NCBI GenBank assembly: GCA_020200675.1
Contig: JAIVIG010000103.1
Coordinates: 1 to 5,084 of the forward strand
Direction: 5' to 3'
Length of the DNA: 5,084 nucleotides
DNA from: Actinomycetota bacterium
Lineage (GTDB): Bacteria > Actinomycetota > Rubrobacteria > Rubrobacterales > Rubrobacteraceae
The notes under the pieces are model-generated. The model made no database searches, had not been told where the DNA came from, and saw only the letters and a list, made by a program, of their open reading frames with translations. Both the position numbers and the translations under genes were made by a program. The first letter of the stretch is position 1, and each line of letters begins with the position of its first letter. This document shows, piece by piece, positions 1-4,306 of this stretch.

Positions 1-107
1 TGTGGCGATACTGGAGGGCGTTCTCCGACAGGGACCCGCCCGAAGAGTTGCAGAAGCTGCTCGAGTGGGTGTTTTCGGGTGAAGGCCTCTGCCTCTATGT
101 CCGCTAA
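1..107 (+). CDS. 3' end of an unidentified gene (partial)
   Basis: The third forward frame is open from the window edge to a TAA at 105-107 and gives 34 residues that begin WRYWRAFSDRDPPEELQKLL and end GLCLYVR. About 28 of the 34 codons end in G or C, as expected for a real gene in this GC-rich DNA; the other two forward frames are clearly less biased. The peptide looks like a soluble C-terminus, with an acidic/proline turn followed by an amphipathic helix (PPEELQKLLEWVF). I do not recognise the family and only the tail is visible. It is followed after 66 bases by the tryptophan-rich peptide gene on the same strand. Co-transcription is possible, because no convincing promoter is visible between them. 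Confidence 0.5.
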   Translation, partial: WRYWRAFSDRDPPEELQKLLEWVFSGEGLCLYVR

Positions 108-158
108 CAACAAACTACCGGTAATAGGGTGTGAGCGATTCGTCGGGGATCGCCGGGT

Positions 159-166
159 AAAGGAGG
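159..166 (+). promoter_or_regulatory. Strong Shine-Dalgarno of the Trp-rich peptide gene
   Basis: AAAGGAGG lies 7 bases before the ATG at 174. This near-perfect anti-16S match at ideal spacing is the main reason to believe that the very short reading frame downstream is translated. Confidence 0.85.
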
Positions 167-173
167 TCGCGTT

Positions 174-326
174 ATGAGACGCATCGTTTCGTTGCTCGCG
201 CTGGCCGCAATCATGGCGGCGGTCATGGCGGGCAGCAGCGCCCTGCCGGCCGTGGCTCAGGACATGGGCATGAACTGCGGGTGGTGGTGGGACTGGTGGT
301 ACGGATGGTATTGGGCTTGTTATTAG
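174..326 (+). CDS. Small secreted tryptophan-rich peptide (50 aa)
   Basis: This is a 50-residue protein of no family I can name. Residues 1-28 form a classical Sec signal peptide: positive MRR, a hydrophobic core rich in Leu, Ala, Ile, Val and Met (about residues 4-19), then a c-region ending in A-V-A. Predicted cleavage is after Ala28, before Gln29-Asp30. The remaining tail of about 22 residues ends in CGWWWDWWYGWYWACY (35-50): seven Trp, three Tyr and two Cys (Cys35, Cys49) that bracket the aromatic block and could form a disulfide once exported. The ATG start follows an AAAGGAGG at 7-base spacing and the frame stops at TAG 324-326. A possible terminator hairpin follows, and the next gene lies on the other strand, so it is probably its own unit or the end of one. 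Function is unknown. A membrane- or wall-associated, radical- or UV-quenching, or antimicrobial role is only speculation. The gene is easily missed by gene callers because of its size. Confidence 0.78.
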   Translation: MRRIVSLLALAAIMAAVMAGSSALPAVAQDMGMNCGWWWDWWYGWYWACY

Positions 327-360
327 CCCTCCTCTAGGCTGATAGCCGCGGTATGCAAAC

Positions 361-395
361 GGGCCGGAGCCGCTTAGAGCCCTGGCCCTCTTCTG
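361..395 (+). terminator. Possible intrinsic terminator after the Trp-rich peptide gene
   Basis: GGGCCGG (361-367) can pair with CTGGCCC (382-388), giving a 7-bp GC-rich stem with one G-U pair and a 14-base loop. A modest pyrimidine/T-rich stretch, TCTTCTG (389-395), follows. It lies 34 bases past the stop at 326. The T tract is weak and the loop is large, so this is tentative. Confidence 0.35.
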
Positions 396-566
396 TATGC
401 TCGCGGCACTTCCGAGCTTCCGAGAACAACGTGGCATCTGTAGGCCCTCGTTTCCCGAGCTGAATTATTCGGGTACAAATTTTGAAGCGCTTGCAGGAGA
501 CATGCCGAGAGCACTACACGACGTCCGAAGCTGCGACCACGAGAAGCCCGCTACGGCTCGGGTTAA
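396..566. other. Intergenic stretch with no recognisable gene
   Basis: This is the gap between the possible terminator and the stop codon of the mutase, which is transcribed toward it. It is locally AT-richer around 460-490. I see no convincing gene, RNA or repeat. A reading frame that could begin at ATG 502 has an SD-like AGGAG only 2 bases away and runs antisense into the mutase, so I do not call it. No strong intrinsic terminator for the mutase operon is visible here. Confidence 0.5.
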
Positions 567-2171
567 TCAGGGCCGGTACTCGCCGAAGACCTCGCGCAGG
601 GTGTCGGAGACCTCGCCCAGGGTGGCCATGTTTACCAGAGCCTCCTTCATCGGGTAGAGGAGGTTGTCGCTACCTTCGGCGGCACGCTTGAGATTAGCGA
701 GAGCCTTCTCGACGGCGGCCGAGTCACGGCTCTCTCTCAACCCCTCCAGGCGTTCGGTCTGAGGGTCGAGGATGGTCTCGTCCACGGTGTGGAGTTCCAT
801 GTCTGGGTCTTCGTCGGTGGCGTAGCGGTTGACGCCGACGATTATGCGCTCATCCTTCTCGACTTCGCGCTGGTAGCGGTAGGCGGCCTCCTCGATCTCG
901 CGCTGCATATAACGCTGTTCGATAGCCTTTACCGAGCCACCCATCTCATCTATCTTCTTTATGTACCCCCACGCCTCTTCCTCGACGGCGTCGGTGAGCG
1001 ACTCGACGAAGTAGGAGCCGGCCAGAGGGTCAACCGTGTCGGTAACGCTGGCCTCGTTCGCCAGGATCTGCTGGGTACGCAGGGCTATCCTGGCGCTCTT
1101 CTCGGTCGGGAGGGCGAGCGCCTCGTCGAAGGCGTTGGTGTGGAGGCTCTGGGTGCCGCCGAGGACCGCCGAGAGCGCCTGCACGGTGGTGCGCACGATG
1201 TTGTTCTCGGCCTGCTGGGCCGTCAGGGAGGAGCCGGCGGTCTGGGTATGGAAGCGGAGCTTGAGGCTCTTCTCGTCCGTAGCGCCGAAGCGGTCTCTCA
1301 TGATCGCGGCCCACATCCGGCGCGCCGCCCGGTACTTGGCGACCTCCTGGAAGAGGTCGTTGTGGGCGTTGAAGAAGAACGAGAGCCTCGGGGCGAAGTC
1401 GTCCACCTCGAGCCCCGCCTCCATCGCCGCCTCTACGTATGCGATGGCATTGGAGAGGGTGAAGGCGAGCTCCTGGACCGCCGTCGAGCCGGCCTCGCGG
1501 ATGTGGTAGCCGCTTATGGAGATCGTATTCCAGCGCGGGAGCTCTGCGGCGCAGTAGGCGAACATGTCGGTGGTGATCCTCACGGAAGGGGCCGGCGGGT
1601 AGATGTAGGTGCCGCGCGCGAGGTACTCCTTGAGGATGTCGTTCTGGGTGGTGCCGGTGACGTCCTTCGCCTCCGCGCCCTGCTCCTCGGCGACGAGCGA
1701 GTAGAGGAGCAAGAGGATGGAGGCCGTCGCGTTGATGGTCATGGAGGTCGAGACGTCTTTGAGGGGGATGCCGTCGAAGAGGTCGCGCATGTCGAGGATG
1801 GAGTCTATGGCGACCCCGACCTTGCCGACCTCGCCCCGAGCGAGCAGGTGGTCGGAGTCGCGGCCCATCTGGGTGGGCAGGTCGAAGGCGACCGAGAGAC
1901 CGGTCTGGCCGGCCTCTATGAGGTACTTGAAGCGCTGGTTGGTCTCTTTTGCCGTGCCGAACCCGGCGTACTGGCGCATGGTCCAGGGCCGGCCGCGGTA
2001 CATCGAGGGGTAGACGCCGCGAGTGTAAGGATACTCGCCGGGGCCGCCGAGCTTCTCGGCGTAGTCGAAGCCGTTGAGGTCTTCGGGTTTGTAAGCGGGC
2101 TTCACCTCGATCCCGGACTCCGTCCGGCGCTCGCCCTGGCGCTCCTCGCCACGCTTCTCGACGTCTGTCAC
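567..2171 (-). CDS. Methylmalonyl-CoA mutase, catalytic (large) subunit, split type
   Basis: This 534-residue adenosylcobalamin-dependent enzyme interconverts (R)-methylmalonyl-CoA and succinyl-CoA in the cytoplasm. It contains the CoA-binding TIM-barrel domain: RPWTMRQYAGFGTA (61-74), GLSVAFDLPT (91-100), TQNDILKEYLARGTYIYPP (175-193), SISGYHIREAG (218-228) and the family signature from Arg361 to Ser386 ending DPLAGS. By my alignment to the Propionibacterium enzyme from memory, Tyr68, Gln176, Arg186 and His223 match Tyr89, Gln197, Arg207 and His244. The Tyr/Arg pair marks methylmalonyl rather than isobutyryl specificity, since isobutyryl-CoA mutase has Phe/Gln. The chain ends soon after the barrel (LREVFGEYRP) and lacks the DxHxxG cobalamin-binding domain, so a separate small subunit of roughly 140 residues is required and must be encoded elsewhere. 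The start is GTG 2171, set by AGGAGG at 7 bases. It is the second gene of an operon, 11 bases after the epimerase stop. The N-terminal 20 residues are highly charged and not part of the conserved core. Confidence 0.93.
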   Translation of the reverse strand: MTDVEKRGEERQGERRTESGIEVKPAYKPEDLNGFDYAEKLGGPGEYPYTRGVYPSMYRGRPWTMRQYAGFGTAKETNQRFKYLIEAGQTGLSVAFDLPTQMGRDSDHLLARGEVGKVGVAIDSILDMRDLFDGIPLKDVSTSMTINATASILLLLYSLVAEEQGAEAKDVTGTTQNDILKEYLARGTYIYPPAPSVRITTDMFAYCAAELPRWNTISISGYHIREAGSTAVQELAFTLSNAIAYVEAAMEAGLEVDDFAPRLSFFFNAHNDLFQEVAKYRAARRMWAAIMRDRFGATDEKSLKLRFHTQTAGSSLTAQQAENNIVRTTVQALSAVLGGTQSLHTNAFDEALALPTEKSARIALRTQQILANEASVTDTVDPLAGSYFVESLTDAVEEEAWGYIKKIDEMGGSVKAIEQRYMQREIEEAAYRYQREVEKDERIIVGVNRYATDEDPDMELHTVDETILDPQTERLEGLRESRDSAAVEKALANLKRAAEGSDNLLYPMKEALVNMATLGEVSDTLREVFGEYRP

Positions 2172-2178
2172 TCGTGCC

Positions 2179-2184
2179 CCTCCT
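2179..2184 (-). promoter_or_regulatory. Shine-Dalgarno fixing the GTG start of the mutase
   Basis: AGGAGG on the minus strand lies 7 bases before GTG 2171 and overlaps the TAG stop of the epimerase (2185-2183). The ribosome ending the epimerase sits directly on the mutase initiation site, which suggests coupled translation of the two enzymes. Confidence 0.8.
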
Positions 2185-2599
2185 AACCTTGGTCCTTCTC
2201 GGGCAGCTCGACGAGCTCGGTGAGGACGCCGTGGGCGCCTTTGGGGTGCAGGAACGCCATCCGCGTGCCCCCCGCCCCGATGCGCGGCTCCTCGTCTATC
2301 AGCTCGACGCCGTTCTCTTTTAGCTCTCTCAGGGACGCTTCCAGGTCGTCCACCTGGAAGGCGACGTGGTGGAAGCCTTCGCCCCTCTTCTCGAGGAACT
2401 TGCCCACGGGCGAGTCCGGGCGGGTCGGTTGGACCAGCTCGATCATGGACTCCCCCACCTCGAACATCGTGGCTACTATTCCCTGTTCTTCGACCTCTTC
2501 CGGCTCGCCTACCCGCGCGCCGAAGTGCTCCTCATAAAACCGGGCCGCCGCCTCGATGTCTTCGACCGCGTAGCCCAGGTGGTAAATCTTCTCGAGCAA
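2183..2599 (-). CDS. mce: Methylmalonyl-CoA epimerase
   Basis: This 138-residue VOC/glyoxalase-fold metalloenzyme converts (S)-methylmalonyl-CoA, made by propionyl-CoA carboxylase, to the (R)-isomer used by the mutase encoded just downstream. There are two beta-alpha-beta-beta-beta modules: HLGYAVEDIEAAARFYEEHF (7-26) and HHVAFQVDDLEASLRELKENG (77-97). Likely metal ligands by family pattern are His7, Glu54 (in SMIELVQP), His78 and Glu128 (in LTELVE). The GEGFHHVAF, PRIGAGGTRMAFLHPK and GVLTELVE blocks are typical of this epimerase rather than of glyoxalase I. The length is normal for the family. The start is TTG 2599, supported by an AGGAGG 6 bases upstream; no upstream in-frame alternative was found. 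It is the first gene of the operon with the mutase, and this pairing itself supports the assignment. Confidence 0.92.
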   Translation of the reverse strand: MLEKIYHLGYAVEDIEAAARFYEEHFGARVGEPEEVEEQGIVATMFEVGESMIELVQPTRPDSPVGKFLEKRGEGFHHVAFQVDDLEASLRELKENGVELIDEEPRIGAGGTRMAFLHPKGAHGVLTELVELPEKDQG

Positions 2600-2605
2600 A
2601 CCGTG

Positions 2606-2611
2606 CCTCCT
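2606..2611 (-). promoter_or_regulatory. Shine-Dalgarno fixing the TTG start of the epimerase
   Basis: AGGAGG on the minus strand lies 6 bases before TTG 2599-2597. It justifies a rare TTG start that a caller limited to ATG/GTG would miss, since no suitable ATG exists at the conserved N-terminus (LEKIYHLGYAV). Confidence 0.8.
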
Positions 2612-2621
2612 GTTTCCCTAA

Positions 2622-2650
2622 ATTGTAGAGTACGCATGCCCGCCTGACAG
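2622..2650 (-). promoter_or_regulatory. Promoter of the epimerase-mutase operon
   Basis: On the minus strand, CTGTCA (2650-2645; 4 of 6 to TTGACA) is followed by exactly 17 bases and then TACAAT (2627-2622; 5 of 6 to TATAAT). Transcription would start near 2615, giving a short leader of about 16 bases that still includes the Shine-Dalgarno at 2611-2606. It fits a housekeeping sigma factor. No operator is evident. Confidence 0.55.
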
Positions 2651-2672
2651 AAACCTCGTAGAAGCCTGCCGC

Positions 2673-2680
2673 TATAGAAT
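2673..2680 (+). promoter_or_regulatory. Candidate -10 element for the DUF2630-like gene
   Basis: TATAGAAT on the plus strand resembles a -10 box. A start of transcription near 2687 would leave a leader of about 30 bases before ATG 2718. No good -35 is found at 16-18 bases; CTGACA at 2644-2649 is too far upstream. An ATG that overlaps this box (2679) would therefore not be translated. Confidence 0.35.
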
Positions 2681-2717
2681 GAAGCAGGAGATCGTACACA
2701 GAGCGAGAGGTAGGACG

Positions 2718-2963
2718 ATGGCGCAGAGCGTGATGCAGAAGATCCAGGAACTCTCCGAGGAGCGGGAGCGGCTCGTGGCGCGCGAGGGCATCCATCACGC
2801 GGGCGAAGAAGACCGCGCCAGGCTCGAACGGATCGACCACGACCTGCGCGTCCTCTGGGATTTAAGGCGCCGGGAGCTGGCGGGAGAGCAGATCCGGCTG
2901 GACGAAGACTACTACGACTCCTACACCCGCTACACCGACGCGGACGACCCTCCGGGCCGATAA
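2718..2963 (+). CDS. DUF2630-like small helical protein
   Basis: This 81-residue protein starts MAQSVMQKIQELSEERERLV. It is strongly charged and almost wholly helical by appearance: a first helix (about 3-22), a short His-containing turn, then a second helix (about 28-55) with LERIDHDLRVLWDLRRRELAG. The spacing of Leu/Ile, the acidic linker and the WDL-Arg block resemble the actinobacterial DUF2630 family, whose function is not known. The C-terminal tail is rich in Asp and Tyr (DEDYYDSYTRYTD). I chose ATG 2718 because GAGAGG lies 7 bases upstream and because the alternative ATG at 2679 overlaps the -10-like box. The gene is divergent from the epimerase operon and convergent with the next gene, with 18 bases between the stops. 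Helical hairpin or coiled-coil assembly is likely; no catalytic motif is seen. Confidence 0.72.
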   Translation: MAQSVMQKIQELSEERERLVAREGIHHAGEEDRARLERIDHDLRVLWDLRRRELAGEQIRLDEDYYDSYTRYTDADDPPGR

Positions 2964-2981
2964 GGTAAATGCCGGTCGAGG

Positions 2982-3218
2982 CTAGCCGCCCGGGCCGGAT
3001 ATGTCGCTGGCCTCCGCCCACTCGGCGGTCGAGGCGGCGCGGGCGAGGACTTTGGCGAGCTCCAGCATGTCGTCCTCGCTGAACTTCTCCCGCCCGGCCT
3101 CGGGCAAGAAGGTTAGCGTCCGCCCGTCGGAGTAGCGGACCTCCACGCGCTCGACGTGGATCTGGCTCGTCTCGCCGCTGTTTTCTTCGAAGTTCTTTGC
3201 TCGTACGATACCGTGCAT
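2982..3218 (-). CDS. Small conserved-looking protein of unknown function (78 aa)
   Basis: No family is recognised. The ATG at 3218 is preceded by an AAAGGA 5 bases away. A beta-hairpin-like segment (HVERVEVRYSDGRTLTFLP, 21-39) is followed by a predicted helix (SEDDMLELAKVLARAAS, 47-63) and a WAEA segment, then a Gly/Pro-rich flexible tail. There are no Cys residues, no signal peptide and no membrane segment, so it is probably a soluble cytoplasmic protein. It lies 30 bases downstream of another small gene on the same strand and is probably co-transcribed with it. The strand-then-helix plan resembles that neighbour (see findings). It ends convergently with the DUF2630-like gene. Confidence 0.75.
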   Translation of the reverse strand: MHGIVRAKNFEENSGETSQIHVERVEVRYSDGRTLTFLPEAGREKFSEDDMLELAKVLARAASTAEWAEASDISGPGG

Positions 3219-3248
3219 TTGGTTCCTTTCTTCGCAGCTACTTGCGGG

Positions 3249-3467
3249 TCACGGCAGTCGGTGCGAGATGACTTCTAGATAGGCAGCCGCCTGGCTCAGC
3301 TCGTAGGAATGAAACTCGTTGCGAATGCGGGGCTTCAGGATCTCCTCGTCGCCCGTGACGAACTGAATGGCGATCTCCTCTACGCCGTACGGGTCCAGCC
3401 CGCTCCACATCTGCAGCGGGCTGCCGTGCCACTCGTTGTCCGTATTCTCCCTCGCCTCTTCGGCCAT
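3249..3467 (-). CDS. Small acidic protein of unknown function (72 aa)
   Basis: No family is recognised. The ATG at 3467 has a GAGGAG at 7-base spacing, a good ribosome binding site. The N-terminal 28 residues are polar and probably flexible (with HGSPLQMWSGLDPYG); then comes a strand-like VEEIAIQF (29-36), a charged turn GDEEILKP and a C-terminal helix (about 53-70). There is no signal peptide or membrane segment. It sits 67 bases downstream of the DUF554 gene and 30 bases upstream of the 78-aa gene, all on the minus strand. It may have its own weak promoter within the 67-base gap. A longer overlapping frame on this strand starting at 3522 lacks this codon bias and was not chosen. Confidence 0.72.
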   Translation of the reverse strand: MAEEARENTDNEWHGSPLQMWSGLDPYGVEEIAIQFVTGDEEILKPRIRNEFHSYELSQAAAYLEVISHRLP

Positions 3468-3502
3468 CCCTATACTCCTCTACGTCTCGAACGACTCGCC
3501 GT

Positions 3503-3533
3503 AGTGTACCCGAGCCTGCCACCCGATATTCAA
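3503..3533 (-). promoter_or_regulatory. Weak candidate promoter for the two small genes
   Basis: On the minus strand, TTGAAT (3533-3528) is followed by 19 bases and TACACT (3508-3503). The spacing is longer than ideal. The element would lie across the 3' boundary of the DUF554 gene, allowing separate expression of the 72- and 78-aa genes. Confidence 0.25.
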
Positions 3534-3534
3534 C

Positions 3535-4227
3535 CTACAGCGGCCACAGGGGCGCGGCGACGATCAGCAGGGGGGCTATGACGAGCGCCGGGAGCATGTT
3601 CGCGACGCGCACCTCCTTGAGCTCCAGCAAGACGAGCCCGAGGCCCAGGATCAGGACCCCTCCCGTTGCCGTCATTGCCTCGATCATCGGCCCGGTCACG
3701 ACCGCTTCGAGGAGCCCCGCCGAGAGCGTGAGCGTCCCCTGCACCACGAGCACCGTCCCCGCTGAGAGCAGGACGCCCCAGCCCAAAACCGACGCGAAAG
3801 AGAGCGAGGCGACGAAGTCCAGCGCGCTCTTGAGGGCGAGCAGACTGTAGTCCCCCGTGAGACCGTCTTCGAGGGAACCCAGGACCGTCAGCGGCCCCAC
3901 GCAAAAAAGGAGGCTCGTGGTCACGAACGCCCGGCTCACGGGGCTCTCCCCCTTCGAGAAGCGCTCCTGGAGGTAGTCGCCGAACCGTTTGAGGGAGGCG
4001 TCTATTCCCAGGATCTCCCCGATCACGAGCCCGACTATCACGCTGACGAGCGGCACGAGCGGGTTGTGGAACTCGAGGAAGTTGGTGACGCCTATGAGGA
4101 GCGTGACGAGCCCTATGGCCTGCATCGCCGTCTTTCGCATCTCGTGAGGTAGCCGTGCTCCAACGAGGGTGCCGACGCCTCCGCCGACCAGTACCGCCAC
4201 GACGTTTATCGCGGTTCCGAGGCCCAT
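3535..4227 (-). CDS. DUF554 family multi-pass membrane protein (YqgA/YdfK-like)
   Basis: This is a 230-residue integral membrane protein of about the usual DUF554 length. Hydrophobic segments lie near residues 3-23, 35-52, 56-74, 99-118, 136-158, 160-178, 187-202 and 209-228. Family hallmarks are the Gly-rich first helix INVVAVLVGGGVGTLVG (7-23), the CVGPLTVLGSLEDGLTGD block (109-126), KSALDFVASLSFASVLGWG (133-151) and LLELKEVRVANMLPAL (200-215). The family's transport or other role is not established, so I assign none. The start at ATG 4227 matches the usual N-terminus. There is no Shine-Dalgarno before it; instead a TATACT -10 box lies 9 bases upstream, suggesting a leaderless or nearly leaderless mRNA. 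A GTG at 4248 would add seven residues but falls upstream of that box. The gene is divergent from sucC. Confidence 0.88.
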   Translation of the reverse strand: MGLGTAINVVAVLVGGGVGTLVGARLPHEMRKTAMQAIGLVTLLIGVTNFLEFHNPLVPLVSVIVGLVIGEILGIDASLKRFGDYLQERFSKGESPVSRAFVTTSLLFCVGPLTVLGSLEDGLTGDYSLLALKSALDFVASLSFASVLGWGVLLSAGTVLVVQGTLTLSAGLLEAVVTGPMIEAMTATGGVLILGLGLVLLELKEVRVANMLPALVIAPLLIVAAPLWPL

Positions 4228-4236
4228 AGAAGGGTG

Positions 4237-4242
4237 AGTATA
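4237..4242 (-). promoter_or_regulatory. -10 element of the DUF554 gene (probably leaderless)
   Basis: TATACT on the minus strand ends 9 bases before ATG 4227, so transcription would begin about 0-4 bases before the start codon. The -35 position (about 4260-4265) shows only a poor TTATAC and overlaps the -10 box of sucC on the other strand. Confidence 0.45.
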
Positions 4243-4260
4243 TGGCACAACGCCTGTGGG

Positions 4261-4266
4261 TATAAT
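4261..4266 (+). promoter_or_regulatory. -10 element of sucC
   Basis: TATAAT is a perfect -10 consensus. Transcription would start near 4273, leaving a leader of about 34 bases with the GGGGAG site. No TTGACA-like -35 is present at 16-18 bases, so activation or a different -35 contact may be needed. The -35 position coincides with the -10 of the divergent DUF554 gene. Confidence 0.55.
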
Positions 4267-4291
4267 TACCGACCGTCGTTAGAGGCGTCGC

Positions 4292-4297
4292 GGGGAG
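4292..4297 (+). promoter_or_regulatory. Shine-Dalgarno fixing the TTG start of sucC
   Basis: GGGGAG lies 9 bases before TTG 4307. Another in-frame TTG at 4298 abuts this site with no spacing, so 4307, which gives the family-typical MDLYEYQGKEL, is preferred. Confidence 0.65.
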
Positions 4298-4306
4298 TTG
4301 CGGGTT

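Noticed and set aside
174..395. Trp-codon-rich leader peptide with attenuator hairpin, as in trp operons
   Set aside because: The peptide carries a full Sec signal, and no plus-strand biosynthetic gene follows; the next gene is on the other strand.
541..566. Hairpin after the mutase stop as a terminator
   Set aside because: On the transcribed strand the stem is only 4 bp once the A-C mismatch is counted, and no U tract follows.
397..657. Short plus-strand frame, possibly starting at ATG 502
   Set aside because: The AGGAG before ATG 502 is only 2 bases away, the protein has no motif, and its second half is antisense to the mutase 3' end.
789..2186. Long plus-strand open frame (465 codons) opposite the mutase
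   Set aside because: It mirrors the mutase frame in GC-rich DNA and is rich in Val/Gly/Glu/Arg with no recognisable motif; the opposing strand encodes a clearly conserved enzyme.
2679..2717. ATG 2679 as the start of the DUF2630-like gene
   Set aside because: It overlaps the TATAGAAT box and has no Shine-Dalgarno; ATG 2718 has GAGAGG at 7 bases and matches the expected N-terminus.
2509..3021. Minus-strand open frame (170 codons) across the epimerase start and the DUF2630-like gene
   Set aside because: It covers a promoter region and overlaps better-supported genes; its composition is low-complexity Arg/Pro/Ser/Ala.
4243..4257. Sigma-54-like TGGCAC element upstream of sucC
   Set aside because: The required GC of the -12 element is absent at the right distance (CTGT instead of TTGC).
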